Positions 44,726 to 59,400 are shown, counted from the first letter of the stretch. The stretch: DNA of 64,000 nt from Gautieria morchelliformis (GCA_015179125.1 WHVA01000347.1:60597-124596), one strand, 5' to 3'. The notes: generated by a model from the letters alone, not told the origin. Program-made: numbers and translations.

Positions 44726-47305
44726 CACTGTGGATAGTGGAACCATTGAACACCTATAGGCCGACCCACTAGGTTTCAATTTTCAATGCTTCTGCCACTG
44801 AAACAGCACCCACTGAAAAACCCACTGAAAAAATTCAATAAATTCAATCACTGAAATTATCACTGAAGTTTTTTAAGTGATTTTGCCATTGAATATTTCC
44901 ATGATATTTTAACAACATTTCAGTGCAATGTTCACCAGTAATTTACATGCAAAGCCTTATGAAATTTCAGTGAACAATGCACAGGAACTCAAGGGTATAA
45001 CCATGTAAATTTTTGAACGGAAAAGAAGAATTTTTCAATGAAAAGTCCATATAAACCTCACTGAAACTCCGTGCGGTCAACCGGGAAAGTTATGGGAGAG
45101 GGATGTTGGCTGCCATGAGTCAGTACCTGATATTCTGTGACTGGGCATGGAATATATATAGGCGGCACTTCACAGAGAGAGGATGTGATAAGGTCACTGA
45201 AAATCCCAAGGTAAGGAAATGAAAATCAACTGATAACTCACAATACTAACCGGCTCTGTCCTACACCTAGCCTCAAGCCCATTCAACACCGCATCCCTAG
45301 CAACATCTCCGTCAAGTGGCTCACTCTTGATGTTTACACAAGTTCAATTGAGGATGTACGTAGCGGGGCGCTCCAGTCCAATCGCACGTGACACAGGCAG
45401 AGTGCGAACCACAATGAAGTCAAGCTGCCTATAGGACACATTATGGGATGCACCTTCTATGGCGGGCATTTTTCTCTATGAGATGGATGGGAGAATCTGA
45501 CACAGCAATTAATTATCATAGGTTCGCTGTGGTAACAAGAACGTGATTATGTAATCACATGACATTTCGTTTACCTTCTGCAATGACCACCCATGGATGC
45601 ACGCTGGCAACCCATCTCTGGTTTCCAGATCTACACCAACCCTGCCCATTGTGGTGGGTCTAAGTTGCTTGCTATGTTCTCATGCTGTTTTCTCCGCCGT
45701 GCCAATGTTGCTTTTATTTTATTTTATTTTTTGTCCTTGTGTGTGTGCAGATAATGGCTGGCCTGCGCGCCTCGCTAGTGTCTGCAAGCCGCGATGGCGG
45801 TCGTGAATCATCTGATCAACGTGCATGTGGCCCTGGGGATCCTGCGGTATGCGCCCCACTGCTTCTTCATGATGGGCAGTTTCTGTGGCGCGTTTCTGCT
45901 CTGTCTCGCACTTACGCTTGATTGCCAGCACGTGGGGTGTGGGGTGTTGGGACTGCGGACTGACGAAGTGACGATGACACGATGCAGCCATTCGTGTCGG
46001 TGCTGCATAAGGTGTCCAGTGTGTATGAGCGGTGTCCATTTTTGTCCACTGTCAGTGAGTCAACGTGTTTTTTTTTTTTTTTCCGATGCTGTAAACTTAC
46101 TATATGCGTCTTGTGATGTACTCGTTCAGCTTCGAGGCGGCGTGGAAGCGCTGCGGCGTCGAGCCAGGGGACATCTTCGCAACGGTGCGTGGGGCAGACG
46201 GGATGGGCTGGTTGGACTAATGCGCGTCTTTCTCTCTCGTTAGTGTCTGCAAGCCGCAACCGCAGTCGTGAAGCATTTGATCGACATGCATGTGCCACTG
46301 GAGATCCTGCGATATGCGCTCGACTGCTTCTTCGTGATGGGTGAGTTCTGCGCGTGTTCCTGCTCAAGGTGCGTTGGCTGCCGTTTTTTTTCTGCAGGTG
46401 TTCTGAATGATGTTGTTGTGGATGCTGCACCCCGAGTTCGCGGCATTGTTGGACATGGAGCAGCACGCGCTTCGTCTAGGTGCTCTTGTCGCCCGCGGCA
46501 TTGGTCAACGAGACGCACACCCTGAAGCTGTATGCAAAGTTCCTGCACTGGTAGCTGCAGTATTTCTCGGTGGCCATTCCCCAACAACAGTCCACCGCCG
46601 CACCCACACCAGGTCTGCGTCCGCCACCCCGCGCCACGATGCCGTGCGCCCCGGACATGTCTCTCGCGGAGCGCTATCTGCACGCCACACTCGTGGCCGC
46701 CTTCCCCGACCCGCCAGACACTGGAATACAGTGGTATCTCCGTAGAAATTCAATGACTTGGCAGGTATTTTACATCTTATATGCCTGTTATTACTAGAAT
46801 ATCATCCAGAAATAGACTGCTATTTCACTATATTTCCTTGGATCTTCTGCTGGCTTTGGGTGCCCAAGTCACAGAAAATCCGCCTTCTAGCTCAGGCTCT
46901 AACAAATGAAAAACGGCGAAGAAATCACGGGAATGCGGGGAGCCACCCATGGGTATTTCCACTCTTGTTACGCTGAGTTATTGGTGTATTTGAGCCGACA
47001 TTCCATGATTACCCCATGAAACCTCGGTGATAACTCATTATAGTGTCCATGATATAAACACTGAATTTGTATGATATTACTACTTAAATCCAATGATTTA
47101 AACATGGAAATACCATAATAACTCACTGAAATTACATGGTATGCACACTGAAATAAACTCACGGGTATGAACACTTTTCCACTGAAAACAATTCAGTGGC
47201 TTTATCTTGGAAACTCAGTGGATTATGCACAGAACGCAGTGATTTAGCCACTGAAATTTCAATGGTGGAAACTAAAGGTTTTCAGTGGTTCCGCTATCCA
47301 CAGTG
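44726..47305. mobile_element. TIR element (2,580 bp) carrying transcription-factor gene pieces
   Basis: The left end reads CACTGTGGATAGTGGAACC and the right end is its near-perfect inverse (GGTTCCGCTATCCACAGTG). About 28 bp match with three differences. ATCA flanks both ends (44722-44725, 47306-47309), a possible 4-bp target duplication. Both subterminal regions are rich in TTTCAGTG/CACTGAAA words. The middle is GC-richer and contains broken exons of a fungal-specific transcription factor, not a transposase. A related left end occurs at 62451. It reads as a non-autonomous DNA transposon that captured host sequence. Confidence 0.7.
45795..46620 (+). pseudogene. Fragments of a fungal-specific transcription factor, tandemly duplicated
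   Basis: Two similar exons follow splice acceptors at about 45778 and 46243. The first contains VVNHLINVHVALGILRYAP and CFFMM, the second VVKHLIDMHVPLEILRYAL and CFFVM. Before the second lies FEAAWKRCGVEPGDIFAT. After it come MLHPEFAALLDMEQHALRLG and, in another frame, ETHTLKLYAKFLHW. This order (helix, RYAPD.FFVM, L.PEF..L.D.EQ, TPKLY..FL) is the C-terminal part of Zn2Cys6 fungal transcription factors. There is no zinc cluster, and stops and frame changes prevent a product. Confidence 0.6.
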
Positions 47306-47465
47306 ATCATCTCGTGACCGATATCAACCGATCCTAACCGAATCGTCGCCACACCTCAAGACATCTACGCCTCCCACCCGGTGCCACCTCCTTGGATACG
47401 GGTCGATTCTCACTGGGTGCATGAGATCAGATGATTTTGACAGAAGAATGCATGAATTTGTCTTA

Positions 47466-49623
<2,158 letters not shown>

Positions 49624-51076
49624 CGTGTTAGACCGCGCAAACACAATGATCAAGCGTATACTTGTGAACGTACCAAATCACTTTATAGAGCCGCATATGA
49701 GCGGAAGTGACTTTTCGACGAGCCAACAGCGCAGCCTTAGATCAAGATATCGAATTTAGCAGAGTCTCCTCCCTCGCCGCGATTTCTCCGTGCATTATGC
49801 AAATAGCTTGGTAAGCATATTTGGACAATATCGTCCAAGAAAGATATTAGCTCCCTGTCAGATAAGTATCTGCTTTCCTTCCGAGCAAGGGTTACTGCCG
49901 GAACCACGGCCCTACCTCTAGTTAGACGTGTGAAATACTGAATAACCAATGCTAACCCCAATGCTTCGTCTACCCACCCAACTATCGCAGTCCAGGACAT
50001 CAAGTATCAGACTGGAGCCAATTCCCCGGCTCTCTCCGAAGGAGAGGCAGGGACCTGTCGACCCAAATGTCCGAGCTTCCCGCTTACGCGGAACAATTTG
50101 TATTGATTTTATTGGCCGCCGCATGCTATTTGTTTTTCCTCCCTGTGAGTCATTCCCTCGTGAGCCGTTCTGTTCCGACAGGTGCCGCTTTCATGCCTAG
50201 GGTAATCGCAGTCCTTTGCCGGTCCGTGCCGACACGTCCCCGTTTGGGTTTCCCCTTTCCTTCCAGTGTCCGCTCCCTCGCTTCCCTTTTTTTTTTTTTT
50301 TCGTTGTCGATGCTGTCGCATTTTCCGTTCCCTCCCACCTTGGTCTCGGCTGCCGTCCTCGGCGGCGTTTCTTGGAGGCGGTTTACCGTCCGTCGATGAG
50401 GAATGCGTGTTCATTCTTTATCCCGTACGTCCCTGCCTTCCTCATCGTCCATTCGTCGTTCTACTTACTTATGATGTCCTGTGGTTCCTGTTCCATGGAT
50501 TGCTTGGCCGGGGTTGTCGTCGGCTTTGTTAGCCTTGTCTGCTGTCCAATCCGTTCCTTTCGGGCGCCGTTTCCTGCGGCATGACGTCCATCCATACCGT
50601 CCTCTCTCCACCAACAGCCTCCTCCATACATATCAGTCGCGAATCCATGCGGGAATACGTGGCGAAAGAGAAGACTGCATGTGAAACAACGTGTATTGCC
50701 CTCAAAATATTTCTCCAAACAACGTATCACTACTGATCCCTTGCTTGTCAAGGGCACTGGGAACCGATAAATCGTGGGAAATCTGACACCTTTGTCCGAG
50801 CTTTCTCCGCGCACTATGCTTAGCAAGCATACTTACATTGCTTGCAAGCAAGGGGTACTGCCGGCACCGCGGCCCTACATCTAGTGGGAGAGCGGCAGTT
50901 GAGCTAATATCTGGTAGCCGAAAGTAGACTAGAGTGATCAGTCGATTGGTACCATTCGGGCGCAGGCTTCTATCCTTCGATTGGTACGTCTATGCTCACT
51001 CGAGTGTGACACTGGGCTAGCAACAAGGTAGATTGCGATGCCAGCGCTCTCTGCGCGACCGGGAACCGGGCCGTGC
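49624..51076. other. CYP51 upstream region and probable terminal repeats of the Ngaro-like element
   Basis: A related motif occurs twice in the same orientation, at 49884-49921 and 50844-50885 (GCAAG..TACTGCCGG.ACC.CGGCCCTAC.TCTAG), each preceded by TTTCTCCG.GCA.TATGC. These are candidates for the split direct repeats that Ngaro elements carry downstream of the recombinase gene. A 50-bp T-rich stretch lies near 50285. No gene is supported. The CYP51 promoter should lie within 49624-49880. Confidence 0.45.
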
Positions 51077-52111
51077 TCAAGCCAACTGGGGAGCGAAGTG
51101 GAGAGACGGAGGCTCGTGAGGCTGAGCGTTGGGAACGGCCCAATGGAGGCGCGCTGAGAGGGAAAGGAGACGGAGGCGATTCGGCTCTATGTAAAGTTTG
51201 AATGCGTTGCTACGCCACCGACCAAGCTGCTGAAGTTCGAAGTCGTGGAATCCGGCCGCAGCTGCGGAGGAGGCGCCGCCTCGCCTGAAGCTGTGCCCCG
51301 CGAATTCAGAGGGATTGAGCCCGACGGAGGACAGGTCGAGGCGCACCCTCTTGATAAGGTCGCTGCGGAGTAGGGGAAGGCCGTCTTCACCAACGAAGAG
51401 GGGTGACTCAGGAGGCCGGGGGTCGAGCGTAAAGAGCCGTTGGAGCTGTGTGACTGGGCACGTCGGGGCCCCTGGGGCTGCGGAGATGAAGAGGGAGACG
51501 CCTTTGCGGAAGGGGTCTGTTTTCGAGGAGGGGATGGAGAGGACGATGTAGTTGGGCGTTGCAAACGATGGTTCGAAGCGGACTGAGCCGCGAGTGAGGT
51601 GGGCGGCAGGGTCGAAAGACTTCGAGGCGCGAACGGTGAATTCACCGCACCGTAAGAAGGCGGGGACTGCGAGGCAAATGGCGGCGGTGTAGTTAAGGGT
51701 CCCGGTGCTGGCAGGGGCAGGGTAGAGAGACAGGAGCGAGCGGAGGATCTCGAAGGTGATAGGATGCTTGGGCTTCCGGTCTTTCTCGCCCATGTACCAT
51801 TTAATCCCGCGGACCATACGCTGGAGTAGTGGTGACTCGCAAGCCTCGAAGGGGAGGTCGTTGTCGATGTGCGCGGAACGAAGATGGGTAATGTAGGATT
51901 TAATGGTCTTCGGCTGGAGAGAGCGGGATCCGAGGAGGGCGACCCATTCGAGTAGCGCAGGACTGGTGGCGGGCAAAATGGAGCCTGAGGGGTGGCGAAG
52001 ATGGGGGTTGCAGAGGAAGAATTCGAAGTAGGACTTGTATCCCGTGCGATAGGATGCCCTAGTACTTGAGGCAAGCCCGTGCCAGAGCCAGAAGGCGGCG
52101 AGTCGAGACAT
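51077..52111 (-). CDS. Tyrosine recombinase of the Ngaro-like element
   Basis: A 344-codon open frame with an N-terminal SAM-like core-binding half (ASSTRASYRTGYKSYFEFF, PKTIKSYITHLRSAH) and a catalytic half: the box A arginine in AFLRCGEFTVRA, SKTDPFRKG, the H-x-x-R of HSFRRGGASS and the tyrosine in WRSNAFKLYIEP. All four signature positions (R, H, R, Y) are present. This enzyme would integrate the circular cDNA without making a TSD. The start may lie further upstream, since it overlaps the RNase H frame by sequence but not by frame. Confidence 0.88.
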   Translation of the reverse strand: MSRLAAFWLWHGLASSTRASYRTGYKSYFEFFLCNPHLRHPSGSILPATSPALLEWVALLGSRSLQPKTIKSYITHLRSAHIDNDLPFEACESPLLQRMVRGIKWYMGEKDRKPKHPITFEILRSLLSLYPAPASTGTLNYTAAICLAVPAFLRCGEFTVRASKSFDPAAHLTRGSVRFEPSFATPNYIVLSIPSSKTDPFRKGVSLFISAAPGAPTCPVTQLQRLFTLDPRPPESPLFVGEDGLPLLRSDLIKRVRLDLSSVGLNPSEFAGHSFRRGGASSAAAAGFHDFELQQLGRWRSNAFKLYIEPNRLRLLSLSARLHWAVPNAQPHEPPSLHFAPQLA

Positions 52112-52189
52112 GTGAGCGTGCGTTTGATACCAGTGGTCAGCGGGTGGGACGAGGTGGGCTGTCGTTGGAGGAGCGGCGCAAGTTTGAAC

Positions 52190-53841
52190 AGGTTTGCGTA
52201 CATGTAACGAGAGGCGCAGTCAGCAAGCACGTTCTCGGATGAGGAGAGCCAAGAAGAAGAATAAGAGAATTCTAGCTGCGCCGCTAGCATGACTATTAAA
52301 CGGAGGATCGTCATAACGTGGAGGGAACGATTCGTGTCGTTCTCGAGTGCACGCACATCAACCTGGTTGTCGACATGAAAAAGTACGTGCTGGTGTTTCC
52401 AGCGGTGTCCCCACCTCAGGATAGCCTGCAGGACAGCGTATATCTCCTTGAATTGAATGTCGCGCCCCCGAAACCGTCTGGGAACTCTGCTCGAGAACCA
52501 TTCGTCCTTGAAGATTCCACCGATCCCCTTGCGGCCACTGGCGTCTGTGAAGACGTGAAGGGTTGGATAGGATGGTGTAATAAGGCGTATGCCGTTCCAG
52601 ATGGAAGCGTAGGTTCGCCACCAACGTATCTCCGCTCGGGCATAGGCGGGGAGATACCGGACTGCGTATTGGGACCGAAAGGTTGTAGAGAAGTTGATCA
52701 GGCGACGGAGGAAGGCCCGCGAGTGGGGAATGACCTGGGAGCAGAATTGGAGGAAGCCGACCAGTTGCTGCAGGCCATGAAGAGAGCAGCTGCGCCGATC
52801 GGTCCACAGTTGGAGTAGATCACGCAGGTAGAGCAATTTGTCAGTTGGGAGACGGGCTTCCATGGCTATGGTATCCAGCTCGAGACCAAGGTATTCGGTT
52901 TGGGTGGAGGGGCGGAGTGTTTTCTCATGTTGGAAGGAGAGACCAAGTTCCGTACCTAGACCTTCAATCCAGTCTACCTCTTTGTTTGCAAGAGACAAGG
53001 GTATAGAGGGTTGGAAGATTGGGAGGAAGTCGTCTAGGTAGTGCTTGAGTTGAGCGGGAATATGTCTCTGAATGATCCAATGAAGCGCCTCTGCGAACAG
53101 GTTAAAAATCTAGGGAGCGGATTTTATGCCGAAAATAAGGACGATAGCGTGGTAAAATGATCCTTGCCAGGTGAAGCCGAGCAGGGACCAGTCAGCTGGA
53201 CGCACAGGGATGTGATGGAAGGCTTCTTTAAGGTCAAGTTTGGCTAACAACGTGCCGCGGCCCGAGGAGGCAATGGCGGCGACGGCCTGATCGAATGCTT
53301 CATAGCGGATGTGACCCTCACTATCAGGGATACCATCATTCACGGATGATCCGTGGGGCCAGGAAAGGTGATTGATTAGTCTGCGCTTCAGGGGTTTATG
53401 GGGACGTGTAACGGAGCTGAGGGGGGAACTGCGGAAGTTCGAGTAGGGGGGAGCAGCGAATGGGCCAAGGGTGTGGTGGTTCGAGAGAAGATCTGACACG
53501 GCGTTAGAGATGAATTCAGGGAAATCATTAGCGCTTTTGAGATTGCGGCAAGACTGCGCAAGATGCGGTCCAGCAAAACCAAGGTTTGCACTGAAATCTA
53601 TTATGTGCAATAGGGAATTCACAAAAAGTTGGTCAGGATAATCTCTAAGGTACCATAGCCAAGCTTCCCTCACTAAACGGGACTGCACGCGAGGAAGGTC
53701 CCTCGAGGATGAGGTAACAGAGTTGCAGCGTGGGTCGGTGTTAGGGCGAGGGGGCGGAGGAGGGCCAGGTGGGAAGAGCTCAGAAAACGGCAATGAGTCT
53801 GGGGGGATGGAGAAGTCGAGGGAAGCGTGGCTGTAGGACAA
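52190..53841 (-). pseudogene. Ngaro-like reverse transcriptase and RNase H, one nonsense codon
   Basis: RT motifs include LLAKLDLKEAFHHIPVRPAD, FTWQGSFYH, FGIKSAP and HYLDDFLP (the YxDD box). RNase H follows with HVFTDASGRKGIGG, FKEIYAVLQAI, FHVDNQVDVRAL and NVLADCASRYM. A TAG at 53110-53112 after FGIKSAP is in the same frame as everything downstream, so a single change separates this from an open polyprotein. The frame continues past 52190 only as out-of-frame reading of the recombinase. Confidence 0.87.
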
Positions 53842-54901
53842 TGCAGTGTCGGGACGGGGACGAGACCGGTCAGGGGGGTCCTGCGGGCAAGGACGAGGGG
53901 TGGACGCAATTGGTAGGGGCCCGCTCGCCCTGCCCGCGTCCTAAGCGGCAGGCTTAGATTTCTCGGTGCAGGCTGATCGCCGTGGTCAGGGCTGTTACAA
54001 ACCTTGCATTTGTGGATGCGGCCATGGGCGCAGGGTGACGCGCATTTCCCGCTTTGGAAAGTGAAGCAAGTTTGTTTCGCGTTCAAGGAGGTAGACGAGT
54101 TCGAGGAGGAAGTGGGTTTGCTCGAATTAGGCTTCGGACTACCGTAGAGGTAGAGAGAAGCTAGTTCTGGGTCCATAGTCCTCCAGCCAGAGTAGTCTCC
54201 GTCTCGCATCTTGGCGAGGTGGCGGCTGTGAAACATGAAGTGGTATTGAAGAACCGCTGACCACTCGTAGCGCGAGTAAACCTGATAGAGGATGCGGAGA
54301 TACTCGGCGCAGCCGATGTTGACCTGTAAGGATGCAGGGACGTTGCCGGACGAGATGATGAAATACTGCAGGATCTCGAAGTAAATAACGAGGGGGTCGA
54401 AGAGTGCGCGGAAGGATGTGTAGTCTTTGGGAGAGCCATCTCTTTCTTGTTGTGTGAATGCGCCATCGTCTGAGATTTTGAAGGACTTCACGGTGGGCTT
54501 CTCCTTGATTATGGCATCGAGTTTGTACAAATGCCCGGGACGAAACTCATGCTTCGCGATAGCCAGCCGCAGCGCAGGGTCGACGTGGGGGAAAGAGCGG
54601 TCGAGGGACATACCTGAAGCTGGGTTAATGGAGATTGGCGGGATGAACGCGTTAGGCTGAGGGTCGGTCGGCGGCAGCACTTGCTGGGAGGAAGGCTGCA
54701 GTGGCTGCTGCGGCGGTGGAGGCAGCTGTGGCAGCAACTGTTGCGGCGGCGGTGGTTGTTGTGGTGGCAGCGGCAGCTGCTGAGTCACTTGGAGGACCAC
54801 CTGCTGGGTTTGCTGCATCATGGCGAGGAGGGAGGAGATTTGGGCCTCGAGCGATGTGATGCGTTGGTCCGTGGAAGATGGCGTCAGGAAAGGAGGGATA
54901 G

Positions 54902-55296
54902 TGTCAGGGTTCACGCATTTCCTTCCACAAGTTTCTATTTCCTTCCATGAGTTTCCGTTACCTTCTGTCAGTTTCCATAACCTTCCGTCACATTCCGTCA
55001 CATTCCGTCACATTCCGTCACATGTCACATTCCGTCACCTTCCGTAGCCTTCTACAAGTTTCCGTCTCCCCTATTATGTAAGCCTTGCCAGCGCTATAAG
55101 ACTGTAGCCCGTGTGGTGGCGTTTCCTCAGCTTGATCTCTGAGGATACCCACTACACAGGCAAGTCCCCATGTATCTATCGTTGGTAGAGTTATAAACTG
55201 AGGATACCCACTACACAGTTGGTCATTGTCCTAGTATCGGCTCTTATCTCCTTGAGTATCTTTGGTTGTGGCTTCGTCATTAGTGTTGCCCTCACA
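54902..55296 (+). repeat. 5' LTR of gypsy element 2 (395 bp)
   Basis: It contains a short tandem array of ATTCCGTCAC units (about 54977-55040), one or two units longer than in the 3' LTR. No TGG-type primer site follows (the sequence continues GAAGATCAAGC), which would suit self-priming or an unusual tRNA. Confidence 0.93.
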
Positions 55297-55356
55297 GAAG
55301 ATCAAGCTCATAGGACGACCCCACACACTTTTCTTAACCAGCCTTCATCTCAGCCT

Positions 55357-56463
55357 ATGGCAGACCAACTCCCAGACGCATACTGGGACTCCCTAGGTGA
55401 CCATGGGCCATTTCTTCGAGGCCTCCTTTCCAGCCAAGCACAGCAGCTGCAGCAACTTCAACTGCAGAATCAGGAACTGCACAGTCAGATTGTTAACGTT
55501 CACGACCACTTAGCCAATGCTGCCACCAACGCTGCTGTTGCTGCTGCTCAAGCCCTTGCGCCCTCAGTACCTCACAGTGTCCCTCCATCTACTCGCTCTA
55601 TCAAAGCAGCGGAACCGGAGAAGTTCAATGGAGACCGTGCAGAGACTGAAGGGTTTATCAGGTCTATCAGATTGTCCATCGCTGTCCAGCCGGCATCCTT
55701 CCCAGATGAGCGCACAAAGATCCTATATGCTCTTTCCTTCATGACAGGAGGCTCTGCGGAGATATGGGCACACAACGAGACACAGGCTGTCATTGATGGC
55801 ACCTCCTCTATATCCACTCTGGAGGGGTTCATTAAACGTGTGGAGGAGGCCTTTGGTGACCCAGATCGTGCCAGAACGGCTCGCACTAAACTGCATGACC
55901 TTAGGATGGCGTCAGGAATGTCGGCAGATGAATACACGGCTCAATTTGAGATCCTGGCAGGCAGGACAGGCTTTAATGATGAGGCACTCGAGGATGCCTA
56001 TGCTCGTGGCCTTCCAGCAGGTATCCTTGATAAGATCCACGCCCAGCCCTTTCTTCCATCCAACCTCAAAGCCTGGAAGGAAGCAGCCTGTCAGATTGAC
56101 CGCAATCATCGCCGTCTGTTAGAGGTCAGGAAGGCACAGATACCTCATGTCCCTAATCGCCCTCCTCCTGCCCGTCCACTCCACACTCCTGCTACAGCTC
56201 CTGTTGTCACAGCACCACCCAGTAATGCGACACCTATGGACATTGACTCATCCCGCCGCCGCACCGAAACACGGACCTGCTACAACTGTAAGAGACCTGG
56301 TCACATTTCACCAGACTGTCCTGAACCTCGCAAGCCACGAATCCGCGCAAACCTCACGGAGGCGGACATTGCAGCAATTGTCTCTAAATCTGTGGCAGCG
56401 GCGATGGAGGAACGCAAACAGAAGGTGGAAGCCCCTGTCCAAGATGAAGGAAAGGGTTTTTAG
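55357..56463 (+). CDS. Gag of gypsy element 2
   Basis: An open frame of 368 codons from MADQLPDAYWDSL. I prefer this start because the frame's earlier ATG (55219) lies in the LTR. A glutamine/leucine coiled coil (SSQAQQLQQLQLQNQELHSQ) is followed by an Ala-rich hinge, the capsid (PEKFNGDRAETEGFIRSIRL, ILYALSFMTGGSAEIWAHN, TKLHDLRMASGMSADEYTAQF) and a CCHC knuckle CYNCKRPGHISPDC. It is intact. Pol begins 12 nt after the stop in another frame, so expression would need reinitiation or frameshifting. Confidence 0.92.
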   Translation: MADQLPDAYWDSLGDHGPFLRGLLSSQAQQLQQLQLQNQELHSQIVNVHDHLANAATNAAVAAAQALAPSVPHSVPPSTRSIKAAEPEKFNGDRAETEGFIRSIRLSIAVQPASFPDERTKILYALSFMTGGSAEIWAHNETQAVIDGTSSISTLEGFIKRVEEAFGDPDRARTARTKLHDLRMASGMSADEYTAQFEILAGRTGFNDEALEDAYARGLPAGILDKIHAQPFLPSNLKAWKEAACQIDRNHRRLLEVRKAQIPHVPNRPPPARPLHTPATAPVVTAPPSNATPMDIDSSRRRTETRTCYNCKRPGHISPDCPEPRKPRIRANLTEADIAAIVSKSVAAAMEERKQKVEAPVQDEGKGF

Positions 56464-56474
56464 GCCAGTCAGCG

Positions 56475-59400
56475 GTGAAAGACATGCCCCGCTCGACGAA
56501 TCGGTTTTCAGTTCTCGAAACATGTACAATAGGGATCACAGGCGATATGATGCATCCTTCTCCTATCCCTGATCGAACTGAATCCAAACCAGCCATGCCA
56601 AAAACCCAACCCATCGCTCCAGTTGCTAATGCAAACCTTCCAGTCCCTCTATATGTCTGTACTGCTGACCTCCGCCGATGCACCAAAGTACCTCTCAAGG
56701 TCCACTCCGTTGACACAGGGCATCCACTTGCAATTGACTCCCTCCTTGACAGTGGTGCTACAGGGATGTTCATCGATGTGGAGTTTGTAAGGGAACACAG
56801 ACTTCGGACCTGTCCCCTACCCCGTGCCATCCCCGTCTACAATATTGATGGTACCCCAAATGAGGCTGGCTCAATCAAGGAAGAAGTTGACCTCATTTGC
56901 ACCTTTGGGGATCATACGGAACGTGCCACATTCTCCGTCACGAGCCTTGGATGACTTGCCATCATTCTTGGTCACACATGGCTTGTTGAACACAACCCAG
57001 AAGTTGACTGGCGTACAGGAGATGTGAAGATGACACGCTGTCCCAAGTCATGTGGGGGCAGACCTGTTGTCAGAGGGCCCACAGTCGAAACTGTTCCAGA
57101 AGAGAGTGTAGATCAAGAGGAGGTTCCCATACAGCACACCCGCTCCCTACTTGAGGAAGGAGACAGGACCTTTGTCATCTTTGTGAATGAGAGTCCTGAA
57201 ATGATTGGCGCAGGCTGGACTGTCTCCCAACAGCTTGCTGAACGGGCCAGCAAGTCTGCACCAGTCAGATCCTTTGAGGACCTTGTCCCCAAACCATACC
57301 AGGAGTTCAAGGATGTGTTTTCTAAGGAGTCATTTGACCAACTGCCTCCTCGAAAGCCCTGGGACCATGCAATTGAGCTCACTCCAGGTGCACAACCCTT
57401 CAGCACAAAGGTTTACCCAATGTCACCGGTTGAGCAAAGGGAACTGGATAACTTCCTTGAGGAGAACCTGAAGAGCCATCGTATCCGTCCTTCCAAGTCA
57501 CCTATGGCATCTCCAGTCTTCTTTGTGAAGAAAAAGGACGGCAGTCTTAGATTTGTGCAAGACTACCGGAAGCTCAATGATATAACAATCAAGAATGCCT
57601 ATCCTTTGCCCCTTGTTCCAGACATCATGAATAAGATTGCTGCTGGAAGGGCTAAATACTTCACAAAGCTTGACATTCGCTGGGGATATAATAATGTACA
57701 CATAAAAGAGGGAGATGAGTGGAAGGCAGCCTTTCGGACAAATAGGGGCCTGTATGAACCTCTAGTCATGTTCTTTGGACTCACGAACAGCCCAGCAACC
57801 TTCCAGACGATGATGAATGACATCTTCAAGAGTCTCATCGATGAAGGGGTTGTGGTGGTGTTCATGGACGACATTCTCATCTTCACAGAGTCGCTTGAAG
57901 AACATCGTAGGATTGTACGACGTGTCCTTGAAATCCTCCGGGCCAACAACCTGTACCTCAAACCTGAAAAATGCCTATTTGAGCAACTAGAGGTGGAGTA
58001 TCTCGGCCTCATCCTCTCTCAAGGACAGGTTGCCATGGACCCAGTCAAGGTTGCAGGGGTGCGGGACTGGCCAATACCACGTAACGTCACTGAAGTCAAA
58101 TCATTCCTTGGTTTCATCAACTTCTACCGTAGATTTGTGGAAGACTTCTCACACATTGCAAAGCCCCTCAACCAGTTGACAAAACAGGATGCCCAATCGT
58201 CTTGGGATCCAAATGGCCCAGAGCAAATGTCCTTCGACAAGCTCAAACTCCTCATCACCTCAACACCGATCCTTGTCCTCCCTGATCAAGACAAACATTT
58301 CCGTCTTGAAACAGATGCCTCAGCCTATGCCACAGGAGCAGTACTGTCCCAGCTATGTGATGATGGCAAATGGCGGCCTGTGGGGTTTGTCTCCAAAAGC
58401 CTCAATGATGCTGAACGCAACTATGCCATCCATGACAAGGAGCTTCTTTCTGTGATTCAGGGATTAGAGGAATGGCGCCACATCTTAGAGGGAACGAAGC
58501 ACAAGATTGAGATTCTCAATGACCATCAGAATCTCACCTACTTCCGCACTGCACAAAACCTGAACCGTCGTCAAGCACGCTGGTCACTCTACCTCTCTCG
58601 CTTTGATTTGAGCTGATCCATCGTCCTGGTCGTCATTCAGCCAAGCCTGATGCACTCTCACGACGCGTGGATCATAAGCGGGGGGAGGAAGACAACCAAA
58701 ATCAAGTCTTACTTACCCCTGACTTGTTCCACATCAAGGCGAATCCTCCAGAGGCTGGCGCGCAGTTAGTCCCAGGTGAAGGTGATGCTTTCCTCAATCG
58801 AGTAAGGAACTGTGTAGACCGGGATGAAAAGGTTGTCAAGGCTCTCAAAGAACTGGGCTCCTCTGGAAATTTGCGAGGAGAAGAGTGGTCTGAACAGGAT
58901 GGGCTTGTCCTCTATCACAACAAAGTGTACGTGCCGCTTGATGCAAAACTACGACATGACATAGTGAAAGCGCACCATGACATACCTCTCACCGGTCACC
59001 CTGGTCGTTGGAGAACCACTGAACTAGTTGCTCGGAGTTACTGGTGGCCTGGGATGGGACGTTACATTGCAAAATACGTGAAGGCCTGTGACCTGTGCAA
59101 CCGGACAAAAACCTTCCCTGCTTCTCCCATTGGCAAGCTTCTACCAAATCGTATCCCAGACCGTAGATGGCAGGTTATGTCTGTTGACTTGATGTAGAAC
59201 TGCCTACCAGTCATGGCTATGATGCTCTCCTTGTTGTCGTCGATCGCCTCTCAAAGCGTGCACATGTCATTCCCACCACTTCAGATGTAACTTTGGTGGG
59301 AGTTGCCCGACTCTTCCGTGATCATGTTTGGAAACTTCATGGGCTCCCTGAAGAAATCATCAGTGATCGAGGCACACAGTTCATCTCCCAGTTCATGCGT

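Noticed and set aside
45912-46683. Long minus-strand frames of 147-184 codons
   Set aside because: Antisense to the recognisable transcription-factor exons. No motif, and they cross splice sites of the plus-strand remnant.
51187-52998. 603-codon frame taken as one protein
   Set aside because: Only its first part (to about 52190) is RT/RNase H. The remainder is out-of-frame reading of the tyrosine recombinase and is Ser/Pro-rich noise.
55219-55356. Upstream in-frame ATG for gypsy element 2 gag
   Set aside because: It lies inside the 5' LTR and the same peptide appears in the 3' LTR. Start moved to 55357.
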